Below, in pieces: positions 21,287 to 33,439 of a stretch of 64,000 bases of DNA (position 1 is the stretch's first letter; each line of letters starts with the position of its first letter). The notes below the pieces were generated by a model. That model saw only the letters and a list, made by a program, of their open reading frames with translations. It made no database searches and was not told where the DNA came from. The stretch is from contig JALPQD010000241.1 in the NCBI GenBank assembly GCA_023101885.1, forward strand, positions 682,001 to 746,000, written 5' to 3'. Source of the stretch: Typhlomys cinereus (Eukaryota; Chordata; Mammalia; Rodentia; Platacanthomyidae). Made by a program: the position numbers and the translations under genes.

Positions 21287-24200
21287 ATGTCCAGAATTAA
21301 AAATCATTTCTCTGGGGCTGGAGAGGTGGCTCAGGGGTTAAGCCTCCGCCTTGCAGGCGGAAGGTCCTGAGTTTGGATCCCAGATCCCACGTATAGATGC
21401 CAGGCAGAAGCGGGGGCAGCCTGTGCTTCTGTCCCTGGTAGGGCGGAGCCTGTGAATCCCGGGACAGAAGGAGGTGGAGGCGTCCATGGTGGTTCGCGAA
21501 TTCGTCTGTGGTTCTACACACACAAATACACACACACACGTGTGCACACACACAGACACACACACACACACACACACACAGACACACACGCACACGCACA
21601 TACACATGAATATGCACACAGTTGAATAAATAATAATAATAATGAAAAAATCATTTCTCCATTATAACATTAAATGTCAATGGTATTAACTCACGGATTA
21701 AGAGACACAGATTACAAACTTGGATTAAAAACCACAATCCAACAATCTGCTGCCTTCAGGAAACTCATCTCACCACAAAAGATAGGCACATCCTAAGAAG
21801 GAAAGGCTGGTCCAAGTTCTTGCAAGCTAATGGAACCAGGAAACAGGGAGGGGTAGCAATTATGCTTTCAGACACAGTGGACTTCAAACTAAAGAAAATT
21901 ATAAGAGACACGGATGGATACTACATTTTAGTCACAGGTACAATTCACCAGGAAGAGTTCACAATACTGAACATATATGCACCCAATACGGGCCCCTCCA
22001 CATTCATTAAGAAAACCCTACAGCATCTAAAGCAAGAAATCAACCCCCAAACGATAATTCTTGGGGACTTCAACACTGCCCTGTCAACATGGGATAGATC
22101 AACAGGTCAAAAGCTTAACAGAGACACTTTGGAACTTAATCAAACCCTGAAAAAAATGGACCTTACAAATCTTTATCGAACTTTTCACCCACGCACCAAA
22201 GAATACACATTTTTCTCAGCAGCACACGGAACTTTCTCCAAACTAGATCACATATTGGGCCACAAAACGAATCTACACATATACAAAAAAGTTGAAATTC
22301 TAACCTGTGTCCCATCAGACCACTACGGCCTAAAGCTGGACATCCACAACACAACAAACAAGAGAAAATACACTAACTCCTGGAAACTTAACAATAGGAT
22401 GCTGAATGAGAACTGGATTCAGGAAGAAATTAAAAAGGAATTTCAAGATTTCCTGAAAGTGAATGATAACGAAAATACAACTTACCAAAATCTCTGGGAC
22501 ACAATGAAAGCTGTCCTAAGAGGTAAGTTCATAGCTCTTAATGCCTACATCAAAAAAATGGAAACATCAGAAATAAACAACTTCACAATGCAGCTTAAAG
22601 CTTTAGAGAAACTAGAGCAATCTGACCCCAAAAGTAGCAGAAGAGAGGAGATTAGCAAAATAAGGGGAGAAATATCTGAAATCGAGATTAAGAAAATGAT
22701 AGAAAAAAATCAACCAGTCAAAAAGCTGGTTCTTTGAAAAAATCAATAAGATTGATACACCCCTAGCTAAGTTAACCAAAAGCAAGAGAGAGAAAACCCA
22801 AATTAACAAAATCAGAAATGAACATGGAGTTATCACTACTGATACCCAAGAAATCCAGAGAATTATAACATCATATTTCAAAAAGCTATACTCTGTGAAG
22901 TTTGACAACGCAAAAGAGATGGATGAATTTCTAAGTAAACACAACTTACCTAAATTGAATCAGGAAGTTGTGAATTATTTAAATAGTCCTATACATATAA
23001 GAAAATTGAAGAAGCAATCTCAAATCTTCCCACCAAAGAATGTCCTGGACCAGATGGATTCAGTACAGAATTCTACCAGATATTTAAGGAGTTGATAACA
23101 CCAATACTTCTTAAACTGTTCCATCAAATAGCAAAGGAAGGAACACTACTAAATTCCTTCTATGAAGCTAATATCGTCTTAATCACAAAACCTATTAAAG
23201 ATTCACTTAAAAAAGAAAACTATAGGCCGATCTCTCTGATGAACAAAGACTCAAAGATTCTCAACAAAGTCTTAGAAAATCGGATTCAAAAACATATCAA
23301 AAAGATCATTCACAGGGACAAAGTAGGCTTCATCCCCGGCACACATGGTTGGTTCAACATATGCAGATCAATAAATGTAATTCATCATGTAAACCAGTCC
23401 AAAGTCCAAGACCACATGATACTCTCGATAGATGCAGAAAAAGCCTTTGAGAAGATCCAACAGCCTTTTATGATTCAAACCTTAGAGACAGTAGGAATGG
23501 AAGGAACCTTTATCAATATAATAAAAGCTGTATGTATACAACAAGCCCACAGCGAAGATTATGCTCAATGGGGAACAATTGGAAGCATTCCCACTTCGAT
23601 CAGGAACTAGACAAGGCTGTCCACTCTCACCACTTCTATTCAATATTATACTTGAAGTCTTACCTGAAGCCATAAGACAAGAAAGGGACATAAGAGGGAT
23701 TCAAATCGGCAAGGAAGAAGTCAGGCTATCCCTATTTGCAGATGACATGATCTTATACCTGAATGATCCCAAAAACTCCACCAGGAAGCTCCTGGAACTA
23801 ATTGAGAAGTTCAGCAGGGTGGCAGGATACAAAATAAATGTGCAAAAATCAGAGGCCTTCCTATATGCCCAGAATGAAAGAAGTGAAAAAGCCTTGAGAG
23901 AAACAATCCCATTCACTATAGCCCCTAAAAAAATGAAATATCTTGGTATACACCTAACCAAGAAGGTAAAAGACCTTTACAATGAAAACTTTAAAACCCT
24001 AAAGAAAGAAATTGCAGAAGACATCAGAAGACGGAAAGACCTCCCATGTTCCTGAATTGGCAGAATCAACATTGTAAAAATGACCATCCTACCAAAGGCG
24101 GTATACAAATTCAATGCTATACCAATTAAAATCCCAAAGCAATTCTTCAAAGAAGTTGACCAAACAATCTCAAAGTTCATATGGAGGCACAAAAGACCCA

Positions 24201-25444
24201 GGATAGCAAAGACAATCCTGAGTAACAAAAACACTGCTGGAGGTATTACCATACCAAACCTTAGTCTATACTACAAATCGATAGTTATAAAGACAGCCTG
24301 GTACTGGCTCCAAAATAGATACACAGATCAATGGATAAGGGTTGAAGACCCAGATATAAGCCCACAAAAATACAGTCATTTGATCTTTGACAAAGGGGCC
24401 CAAAGAATCCAATGGAAAAAGAACAGCATCTTCAACAAATGGTGCTGGCAAAACTGGATCTCCACATGCAGAAGTTTAAAGCTGGACCTGTACTTGTCAC
24501 CATGTACAAGACTTAATTCCAAATGGATCAAGTACCTTGATATAAGGCCAGAGACTATAAAAACCATAGTTGAAAGGATAGGGAACTCCCTCGAGCTGAA
24601 TGGGCTAGGCCAACATTTCCTAAACAGACATCCAATGGCATAGTCACTGCTACCAACTCTCAACAGTTGGGATCTTGTGAAGGTAAAGAGCTTCTGTTCA
24701 GATAAAGAGATTGTAACACGAGCTCAAAGGTAACCCAAAAAATGGGAGAAAATCTTCACTAACCACATATCTGATAGAGCTCTACTGTCCAGAGTGCACA
24801 AAGAACTTAGAAAACTAAATACCAAGGAAACCAATGGCCCAATTAAAAAATGGGCCCTGGAACTTAAAAGAAATTTTGCCAGGGATGAAATTAAAATGTC
24901 TAACAAATATCTTAAAAAATGTTCCACTTCTTTGGCCATCAGGGAAATGCAAATCAAAACTTTCCTGAGATATCATCTCACCCCGGTCAGGATGGCAAAA
25001 ATCTACAATACAAACAACAAGTGCTGGAGAGGATGTCGAGAGAGGGGAACTCTGCTACATTGCTGGTGGGAGTGCAGGCTCATACAGCCACTTTGGTGAG
25101 CCGTCTGGAGATTCTTAAAGAAATTAAAGATTGAAATGCCATATGACCCTGCTATTCCACTTTTGGGAATAACCCCCCATGCAGCAGAGGTTCACCTCGA
25201 TAGCACAAGCACTACCATGTATATAGAAGCACTGTTTACAATAGCAAAGTCATGGAATCAACCCAAATGTCCAACGGTTGATGAGTGGATAAGGAAACTG
25301 TGGTACATCTATACAATGGAGTACTACTCAGCCATCAAAAATGATGAATTACTGGAATTTGCTGGGAAATGGATGTCATTGGAAACAATTATATTAAGTG
25401 AAGTATCCCAAACCCAGAAAGTAAGCACCGTATGTACTCCCTAA
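21287..25444 (+). pseudogene. L1-B ORF2 (endonuclease / reverse transcriptase), broken and SINE-interrupted
   Basis: ORF2 starts at ATG 21287 (MSRIKNHFS). A SINE sits at 21313-21645, about 9 codons in, and the frame resumes at 21646. The endonuclease domain is open to 22737, with [14 protein letters not shown] and [12 protein letters not shown]; the latter has Tyr where L1-A has His (SDHHG). RT blocks follow: [11 protein letters not shown] (23092 on), [14 protein letters not shown], and the catalytic FADD at 23735-23746. The Cys-rich end has [18 protein letters not shown] (about 25020-25075). Frameshifts lie near 22706, 23000 and 23540. Stops lie at about 24053 (TGA for Trp), 24642, 24730 and 25098. 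The last codons are shifted by a short deletion near 25420. It cannot make a full protein. Confidence 0.92.
21313..21645 (+). repeat. Young B2-superfamily SINE inside the L1-B ORF2 start
   Basis: Nearly identical to the SINE at 19553-19863 in head, B box (GAGTTTGGATCCC, 21369-21381) and middle. It has a longer CA/GACACA tail and ends TTGAATAAATAATAATAATA. The exact 14-bp TSD AAAAATCATTTCTC lies at 21299-21312 and 21646-21659. It truncates ORF2 after about 9 codons. Confidence 0.95.
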
Positions 25445-26489
25445 TAGGTGGATGCTAGTACCAAACTCACCCAGCCAACATTGAGACACTCAAAGGTAAA
25501 CCTATGTAATATAGTAATTGCAAGGTTTATGAACAGGAGAGATGAGGTTGGAGGGCCACACCAGACACAAGGAGAGAGGGGACCATGTTACAGCAGAGAA
25601 AATAGGCCTCCAAGGAATGCAAGTAAGTAATGTGACACCTGGTTAAGTTCACAGACTTTTGTTCCTGATCATGTACAACTGAGGGGGTATGATCTCACCA
25701 GAAGGGGAGGGCATATAGTCTGGCAGATGAAAGGTGATCATTTTGCAAATGAGTGACTGACCCCTCCTTCACCGAGGTTTCTGCTTTTATTATATCTACC
25801 TTTGAATGTGCTATTATAACAAGACTCCAGTTTAATAGCTTTTTGTCTCTGACCAGGGGGTGACATACAGTGCCCATCATGATGGAGTGAAGGGCATTGC
25901 AGGAGCAGCAAAACTGCAAAAGAAAATCAACAAACCACAATCCAGAACTTCAGAGACTCTATATCAACCACATAGAACTAGGCCAGCCTAATCTCCCCAC
26001 ATACTGAAGCTCAGGGACATTTGCGGAAGAGGGGGCGGTAAGAGTGTAAGAGCAAAAGAATGGGAGGAGCAATGATTTGCAAGATTCTCCACACTAGTTA
26101 GGGCTGAAGCAATCATAAGAGGACTTTGCATGCCCTGAGCAATGTCCAACACACTATTGACCTCACGAAGTCTAGCATCAGCTAAAGGCACCAAGATCCT
26201 TGGAGGCAAGGGATTGACAGCCACAGTAGTATTCCTATGCTTAAGGGGAATAAGAGAAAGGGTTCAGGGAAATGCCACTGGGTCCTTGTATGTCATCGGA
26301 GAGGAGGACCAAGAGTAGTGTTAGGCATACACAATAAAGGACTCTCTGGGAATTGGGGGCGGGAGGCACTGGGGGATGGGGAGGAAGGGAAGGGGAGCAG
26401 GAGGTTCGGGGGGAGGAGAAGGGAGGGAGAGACCTGGTGTACCTATTAAGTTTGTATGAGTGGAAATAATAAAAAATGTATTAAAAAAA
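25445..26489 (+). other. L1-B 3' UTR with G-rich polypurine tract
   Basis: About 1.04 kb after the ORF2 stop, collinear with 380-1501 and, in reverse, with 2869-3913. It contains an antisense open frame (26224-25988, 78 codons) that recurs as a homologous reading in the other L1 3' UTR copies; I regard it as passive. A G-rich tract at about 26356-26430 precedes the conserved ACCTGGTGTACCTATTAAG end and the A tail. Confidence 0.85.
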
Positions 26490-26507
26490 AAGAAAGTCAT
26501 TGTCCAG
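26490..26507. repeat. TSD of L1-B, 3' side
   Basis: Exact partner of 19143-19160, directly after the A tail. Confidence 0.95.
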
Positions 26508-26564
26508 TAGCTTCTGATAATTAAAACAAGGGATCTGATTTAGTCTGTAGACTCAGAGAAAACT

Positions 26565-26815
26565 TTCCTAAAGTAGCGACATTTGAGTTAAAATTAGAGG
26601 CTTGACTGCATGTCAACTAGACAAACAGTAAGGGGAGAGGATCTCAGACAGAGGATCCACCATTTGCCAAAGCCTTTTATACTGGCAAGGACAGTGATAA
26701 ACAGGTAGAAAATGTTTGCTGATGTGATTGCCACCGAGCCTTCCATGGAAAATAAGGTACAGATTTATTCTGTATCCTAAGAGCCATGGGAAGCTATTGA
26801 GGAAATTTCATCTTA
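26565..26815 (+). repeat. Probable ancient mammalian interspersed repeat
   Basis: Blocks GACATTTGAGTTAAAATTAG, CAGACAGAGGATCCACCA, TTTGCCAAAGCC and TTATTCTGTATCC with CATGGGAAGCTATTGAGG occur in the order typical of a widespread old mammalian repeat. I cannot name the family with certainty. Confidence 0.4.
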
Positions 26816-28064
26816 TTATTTCTCTCAAAAGTCTTCCAGGTTGGGATACTGTATATTTGTCTTGTCTGTACAGTCTCAAGCATGATGGAAAATGAATACT
26901 AAGAATCTTCCAAAAAACATTTCTTCTGGATGTGTCCTTCTTTTTTCTTATTTTTTCTATTTTGCAAGAATATTGAGTGCTGATCTCTGCCTCCTCCTTC
27001 CCCACTCTCTTCATCAATCCATCCCACTTCTTTCTACTCTCCTGATGCTTCCTCTTATTTCCTTGAAAAAACTCCATGCAAAGACCTGGTTCATTCTTAT
27101 TCACATCCACATTCAAATGCTATAAAATCATTTATCTTTTCTAAGTCACTTAGTTGTTTCCTCTAAGCAACATATAGTACTCTTCACCAAACTCCAACAT
27201 ACTGGAAGTTGTGTGTTGTTTTTTTTTTTCATGAGCTAGTGTTTAGTTTACAGTAAAAAACTTATGCTTATGAAGATCTATTGTTGTTTTTCCTGTCCTC
27301 TCCTTCAGAGTTCTGATAACCTTTAAACTGAAGCCAATTTTTTTTTTTTTTTAGAAAATGGTATGTAAAAATTCACAGCCATTTTCAGAACCTTCCAAAG
27401 CATTAAGGTGAATGGGAAGTGGGCATATTTTATTATTTTACTTTTCAAAACACGAACAGATTGAGTGATGTAAAGAGAGTTGCTGAATGGAAAAGCTGGG
27501 AGAAGGTAAGCTCTCTCTCCACAGGCAAATGAATGCTTTTTTCAGTTTTAACATATTTGTTCTCATGAATCCCAATGACTCTCTCTCCTTCTCCTTGGAG
27601 AATACAAAGAATCATATTGCTGGGTTACAATTATGTAATTCACTTTGCATGGATTTAGCACATCATTCTTTTAGGTGGCTGGTAAATTCCTTTGTGTGAT
27701 TGAAAGCCAAGGTGTAATTACTTTTTCTAAATGTTTTAGGCCAATCTGACCTAAGAAGCTTGGGAAAACTAGTTCCCTGAAGAGCAAGTAGCTTCTGACA
27801 CTGAGTGACTGAGAAATGAAATGAAGTCAAGTTGAAATTGCTACCATAGTGTAAATGCCCTTTTAAGTAATTACATGCAAATCAGATGACTTACCACCAA
27901 GAAACTTCCACTATTGGTGGGATACAACTAACAAGAGTGGATTAAGTGTTAAAAGTAAGTTTTGGTCTCCTGGGTATAAAATCATTAGGGACAAGATGCT
28001 ATTCACATGTCACCATGTTCTCCCTGTAGTAATTTAATGTCACCGAAGTTGTTAAAAGGAATAA
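26816..28064. other. Unassigned DNA
   Basis: About 1.2 kb with short pyrimidine-rich patches. No gene or repeat was recognised. Confidence 0.5.
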
Positions 28065-28290
28065 TGACAATAGCTAATACACACTAAGTGCTAACTAATG
28101 GGACTGCTAAGCACATCTATTCATCATTTCACAAAATCTTTACAAGCCTTCAGTATTATTAATATATAGTTAATATTTCATAAGCACCAAAACTGGGTCT
28201 GAAAAAGTTTTAAGGTTCAATGGAGGTCACATAAACAGAAAGTTGCATAAATTCCAATTTATTTGACCTAAATTCATTCCTTTTAACTGA
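28065..28290 (-). repeat. MIR SINE, diverged
   Basis: Reverse-orientation MIR pattern: a CTAAGTGCTAAC-like start, CATCATTTCACAAAATCTTTAC, an ATTATTAATAT block, then GGTCACATAAACAGAA and an AATTCCAATTTATTTGACC-like end. Confidence 0.6.
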
Positions 28291-28959
28291 TCAATGCTAC
28301 TGTTAAAGCCCATTAATGAAAGGAGCAGGTGGTTACTCAAGAATCCTAGAATTGGGTAGAGTTTATTGATTCATTTGTTCTATCAGAGTCAGAAGAAAAT
28401 AAAGATTAAAGGTGCAAAATTATAGAGTACAAAAGAAAATATTATGGAAATGAAATAATATAAATTAAATTAGTTAATGGAGAACAATACAAGTTTTGTC
28501 AAACAATGCATGGTTGATATATTCTCTCCAGGTAGAGAAAGAGGAGTAAACCAATATTCAAATGTGCTTTGGATTATGGGATTAGAAAAATACAAATGAG
28601 TTTTGCAGTTGAAATATTGAAGGATACCTGGTCAAACGTTTGGTGCATCTATGAATGAAATGAACATAGTCATTTTCTATGTATTTAAAATACAATGGAC
28701 AGCCTTCCCTTTTTTGATTCAGATCACATAAATTTAACAATCTCAGCAAATAAAATGCTTCATATGAAATAACTACCTTTTTCTACAATAAGCCATTCAT
28801 CATCTAAACCTAGATAAGGCCTATGTCCTGATCTGCTACCAGACCTGAAGGTACCTCTACATATTTACAGATGTCAGACATATGAAATATATTTGAGCTT
28901 AGCCCACAGTCGATTCACTGTTTAAGAAGATTGTGAAACCTTTAGGATATAAAGCTTTG
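28291..28959. other. Unassigned AT-rich DNA
   Basis: No gene or repeat was recognised. Confidence 0.5.
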
Positions 28960-29200
28960 CTGCAAGAAGTAAGTCCCTGGAGGATAGGCCTTGAGGTTTG
29001 ATATCAGGGTTCCACTTCCTGTTTGTGTCTTCAATGTCCTGAGAGTGAACTCAGTTTGAATCAGCTACCATCCCTATCCTGCTTATTATCATGTCTCCCT
29101 GCCATGGTGGATTCTACTTCCTCTGGAACTATAAGCAAAAATAAGCTTTTTCTCCCTTGAATTTGCTGTTATATGAGAAGGTGACTAAACAGTAGACTTT
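28960..29200 (+). mobile_element. LTR fragment, MaLR-like 3' part
   Basis: It contains CCACTTCCTGTTTGTGTC, GCCATGGTGGATTCTACTTC, CTCTGGAACTATAAGC and AAAATAAGCTTTTTCTCCC, the order seen at the 3' end of rodent MaLR LTRs before their polyadenylation site. The 5' part is not identifiable. Confidence 0.55.
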
Positions 29201-29379
29201 CACTTCTTAGTCATGTGTTGGGCAAACTCAGTATTTCAAGAATGCTGATTTATGAGGACTGAGGCTGATGGGGAAAAAAAGAGGACGTTTTCCTCAATGG
29301 TATATAGTCACTGATTTATGACATACTGGAGCATGAATCATGTCAAGCATATGCTATCAAAGACAAACTAAAGGCAGCA

Positions 29380-29560
29380 CAGTGGACTGTACAAGTGAAA
29401 AGATTTGAAAATAGGAAGAGTCTGGCAGGGGAGAATGAAGATTGTAAGGGGAAAATAAGAAGGGGGATTAGATTGGGGGTAAGGAGTGAAAGTATCATGA
29501 ATTAACTACATTCACATGTTTATCATTATAAAAAATAAAAGAGAATGAAAAAAAAGAAAG
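29380..29560 (+). repeat. Possible old L1 3' end (purine-rich with A tail)
   Basis: A purine-rich G/A block (GGCAGGGGAGAATGAAG to GGGGGTAAGGAG), then a tail with AAAAAATAAAAGAG and an A-rich end. The pattern suits an old retroposon 3' UTR, but there is no diagnostic block. Confidence 0.35.
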
Positions 29561-30689
29561 AGGATGCCCTTTTCCCCTGTCCATACATGGGTTAGTTAGA
29601 ATAGTATTAGAATTTAGACCAATGGATGACCTTTACAACTATGCTTTCCCCATTCCTTGGAACTAATTGAAGAAAAGACACTGGAACACAGCTGCCAATG
29701 AAACTATTCTTGTAAAAGTGCATGACAAAGGCATTTCTTTCAGATTTAACGATGTATGATAGCTCTGAGCTTCATCTACATTAACTATAATGGCATATTT
29801 GTCTGAACTTCGAGAAGTAAGGACAGAACCGAGGAACAAAGTGAACCATTTTCCTCTTGGTTCCTTGGGCTGTTTAATGTTTGGAATTGTTCTTCTGTGT
29901 AAATGTTCTACAGTTCAGCAGCAAGTGGGAGCCAGGAATGACTGAGTGTCGAACAACTCCATTTAATATGTAAGTGATAGTCAGACCATTTTGAATTTGG
30001 CAGATTTTTTTCCCTTACTAGCTTTAGAGGTCAGGTATTTCTTCCTGTGTTAGAAAATGAAATCAATTCAGTGATATAGTAGTTTAGAAAATAAACCCTG
30101 AAAATGAAGACAATTTGAAATACATTAAAGTTGAGCTCAAACCATTGTTCTACCATGATGGCTTATACCTGCACATCTGTGAACCTGAGTTCCTACCTCA
30201 GTAAAAGGTGCATATTAATGCAGATCTCATTTCAAGTTGGTGTAATAACTTATTTAAATGGAATCACATCTCTGATGCACACAGTAAAATGCCCAAAACA
30301 TAATTTGAAATCCAAAGACAGTATCATTGAGAATAATGATATGGAAACTTTTGAAATGGTCTCCATCTATATGCTAAGATATAGATAGTAATCAGACTGA
30401 ATTTTGTGACACAGTAAAGGCATGGGATTAAAATCATTGGTTATAATCCATTCAAGACACTTCATTCATTAGGAGGTAATAAAAGAGCATTGTGCTATTT
30501 TCCTACAGGGTAATCACCTGCATTCGTTTCTGCAAATTACAATCCTGTGTATTCCTTACAGCAGTCACATTGGTATTGGAAGTGATCACATTTGTGATGG
30601 AGTGATTGTGTGCATTTATTATATTGGGCAGTCTATGTAGACCTTACACATTCAATGAAATAGGCAAAGCTTGTTGTTGTGACTATATA
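29561..30689. other. Unassigned DNA
   Basis: No gene was recognised. A weak B1-like patch near 30145-30185 is too diverged to call. Confidence 0.45.
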
Positions 30690-30800
30690 CATCCAAAGCT
30701 CAAATATGAAGCTCAGAGATTAATGGTTGCTTGAAGTTCCAAGAGTCAGGAATTACCTAAGGAGGCTGAGGGTCTACGCTTTCTTACTGACTCCAGATTC
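30690..30800 (-). repeat. Possible MIR fragment
   Basis: GAAGCTCAGAGATTAATGG, a GCTTGAAGTTCCAAG block and TTACTGACTCCAGA follow MIR order in reverse orientation (CTCAGAGAGGTTAAG, CACACAG, TGACTCCA). Highly diverged. Confidence 0.45.
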
Positions 30801-31166
30801 ATTGCCTTGAAAGTGCTTATCATACATATTCAGGAAGGGACCATCCTCACTTTGCAGATGATCAATATCAACAAGTCAATCTCTGAGAAAAGATAATCCA
30901 TTATATTGCTGCTAATGCTTCAATGTGTCACCTGAATTCAAATATGGTCTCATGTTCTGTAGGTATTTTTGCTTTATATAATAAAAATAATGCAGTCTCT
31001 GATAGTTTAGCAATTCTTGACACCTTATTGGGAATGATTTTGTTTTCTTTGTGTATAATTGGCCACCAAGTTCCAATAAGCAAAATGAAAGGTTTTAACG
31101 GGATCACAAAAAACAATTACTCTAAGAAAAGTTTTGTATTCTTTCTGCTGCTCCCTTCTGTGGAAA

Positions 31167-31602
31167 ATCAGTGTCATAGTTAGACACAGGTGTCAACTTG
31201 ACAATTGAGGATGTGCTCTCTGGGCACATTTATAGAGACTTAGTGGTTGAGTTAGGCCCAGAGCAGACCTGCAGGAGATTGTCTAGCTGATAGGGAAGTC
31301 CCAGAACATGGTGGGTGGGATTGGGCCCTGGAATAAAATACAGACAGCTGATTGAGAGAGTTGGCATCCTTCTGTACACTTAGCCAGTCATGCTGGTGTG
31401 GCAAGTAAGGATTGTCTCTCTCTCAGCCATTATTTGGTGATAGTGTGGCCAGTTTCCTCAGCCCTGGTGTTTGTATGTGCTCTCCCATCAAGCTGGACTG
31501 AGAACTGTAACCAGTAATCATAAGAGAAAATAAACCCGTTGTTCTCTTAGGCCATTTGATGGTCATTTACCAGCAACCATGCAGGAGGACTGCAACAATC
31601 AG
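31167..31602 (+). mobile_element. Solo LTR with 5-bp TSD (ERVL/MaLR-like)
   Basis: The LTR spans 31172-31597, starting TGTCATAGT and ending GACTGCAACA. ATCAG is duplicated at 31167-31171 and 31598-31602, and a 5-bp duplication is usual for ERVL/MaLR LTRs. It holds a likely polyadenylation region (GAAAATAAACCC at about 31527). It is clearly homologous to the reverse copy at 61693-62073. There is no gag, pol or env sequence beside it, so it is a solo LTR. Confidence 0.8.
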
Positions 31603-31825
31603 CCCTGCTAATATTACTACTTAAGGAAACACAATTGTGGACCTTATTAGGAGAAACAATTCTGAAAGGGGAAAGATCTAAACAACAAGAAGAACAAGAT
31701 GGATTTGGTTCATTGACAGACATATCCTCTCCTACATGCTCAAAGCCTCTCCAGATAATTCAGAGGTCATTAATGGTCACCATAGGACTTAAGTATCGAG
31801 CTTCAAGGAAATAGCATTTTTGAAG

Positions 31826-32080
31826 AGCGTGTATGTCTGTGTGTGCATATTTTCACATTTATGCACATTCTGCATGCATGCCTGTGTAGAAAACAGAGAG
31901 CAACATCAATTGTCTCCTTCAATTGCTTTCCATCTTATTGCTTGAGACAGGGTCTCTCAACTGAATCTGGGGCTCATCAATATGGCTAGACTGTGTGGCA
32001 CATGAGCTCTAGGAGTCAGTTTGTCTCCATTGTCTCAGCACTGGGATTACAGGTGCATGCCACCATGCTTACATTCTATT
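31826..32080 (-). repeat. B3 SINE
   Basis: Reverse B3 order: a TG/CATG-rich tail, GAGACAGGGTCTCTCAACTG, CTCATCAATATGGCTAGAC, CAGCACTGGGATTACAGGTG and CATGCCACCATG. The tRNA-like head is missing or diverged. Confidence 0.8.
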
Positions 32081-32944
32081 TTTTTATTTTTAATTTTATT
32101 TTTACAAGAGTTCATTTTTACAGGAGATACAAAGTTCAATCCTCATGATTTGGAGGCAGGCACTCTCCCAAATGACACATCTACCCAGACTGCTTGAGTT
32201 GGTTTTGGTATCTCACAAAAAGGAAGAAGAAAAAGATTTTGCTACTGAAGGGACTGAAGAAGGGGAGAACACGAACATGGAGATGAAGACCAGGAACCTA
32301 CAGTCAAGGAGAAGTATGCTCAGTCTAAGAAGAGTTACAGTCTTGTGGTTTTCTGCACTGGAGTTCACGGAGAAATCAGACATCTCATTTCTCTGTGGTC
32401 TTCCTGCTTCTTGTCTGCTTTCTTCATTATTCCTCTTCACTTCTTCCTACCTCAAGTCATGCTTTCTTTCTAGGAAAATGTATTACTGACATTTCTTATA
32501 TCCAAGTTTAATCTCTAACCCTGCCTAACCTGGTATACTTCCTGAAGAACCCTGAGTCTCTTCCTGCCTGGCCGTATCCCCAATCCAGTTGAAAATACAA
32601 CACAATTGGTTTCCTGACTGTCTGCCTTTTGGATCTTGAGTACATTTTCAAATTTCTACAGTAAAGGTTTATTTTCAATACAGATATCATGATAAAGCCT
32701 AAAATGAATATGGCAGTCACATCTGCTATTCCCTTTACCCTAGAGAAGTTCCTAAAACTCTGTCCTGTATTCTGCTCTGGCAGGGCTTACCTCCTCTTCC
32801 CATGATTCTGTCTCTTCTGGCGTCCTGAAACCTGAAATGTCAATCATTATTTGCTCCTTTATCTCTATGACAAACACTTTGCTTTTTGTCTGCTTCAACC
32901 TATGGGCTTAATTTCCACCTATTTTCTTTCAAATAATCTTTTCC
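32081..32944. other. Unassigned DNA with a 114-codon open frame
   Basis: An open frame at 32145-32489 (+) has an acidic patch (KKEEEKDFATEGTEEGEN) and no family I recognise; no promoter, Kozak context or splice structure supports it. I treat it as a chance frame or an unrecognised retrocopy fragment. Confidence 0.35.
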
Positions 32945-32945
32945 G

Positions 32946-33150
32946 AACTGGGGACATGGCTTAAGGGTTAAAACTTCTGACTTACAACCAAAGGATATGA
33001 GTTCGGATCCTCAAATCTCACTAAAAATGTCAGGCATAAATGGGTGTGATTTATAATTTGGGTCCATAAGAATGCACACTCATGTGCCCTCTGGTACACA
33101 CACTCACACAAGCATGCCCACACACGCACGCACGCGCGCGCACACACATG
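32946..33150 (+). repeat. B2-superfamily SINE, short form
   Basis: Head GGGGACATGGCTTAAGGGTT, B box GAGTTCGGATCCT (about 33000), then a short body and a CA/CGCA-rich tail with a (CG/CA) run at 33121-33148. Confidence 0.8.
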
Positions 33151-33439
33151 AAAAACCTTTGTTTCACAAATATGATTTTTCTTCACATCTTAGACCATTT
33201 TGCAATACTTAGCCCTTAGTTTATTTTCTATACCTTGACAAATTTGATCATGTTTTCTTCTGCTTATGAATATCTTTAATAAAAATTACATTTTATGAGA
33301 GTCATATTCTTATATTTTGGTTACCCATAGTCTGGAAAACAGTGCTTTAATCAAAATCAGAGATGTCTGGAAGACTTAAGTCATGTGGGATTATTTTAAA
33401 TATCAAGGACTAAACTTAGCATTGTGTCAGTATTCTGAT

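Larger units (their letters stand above)
19161..26489 (+). mobile_element. Full-length LINE-1 (L1-B) carrying two SINE insertions
   Basis: A complete plus-strand L1. It has a GC-rich 5' UTR from 19161, ORF1 (20167-21228), ORF2 (21287 to about 25440), a 3' UTR with a G-tract (about 26356-26430) and an A tail ending 26489. Exact 18-bp TSDs flank it. Without the two SINEs and their TSDs it is about 6.65 kb, the usual size of a mammalian L1. L1-A serves as an empty-site reference for both SINE insertions. Many frameshifts and stops in both ORFs show that it is inactive. Confidence 0.96.

Noticed and set aside
19553..21645. tRNA genes, because of A-box and B-box matches.
   Set aside because: The matches are the tRNA-derived heads of SINEs. 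No cloverleaf acceptor pairing or anticodon stem fits, and the bodies and tails are SINE-type.
32145..32489. A 114-codon frame with an acidic patch, considered as a coding exon.
   Set aside because: No family, splice sites, start context or conservation evidence is visible.
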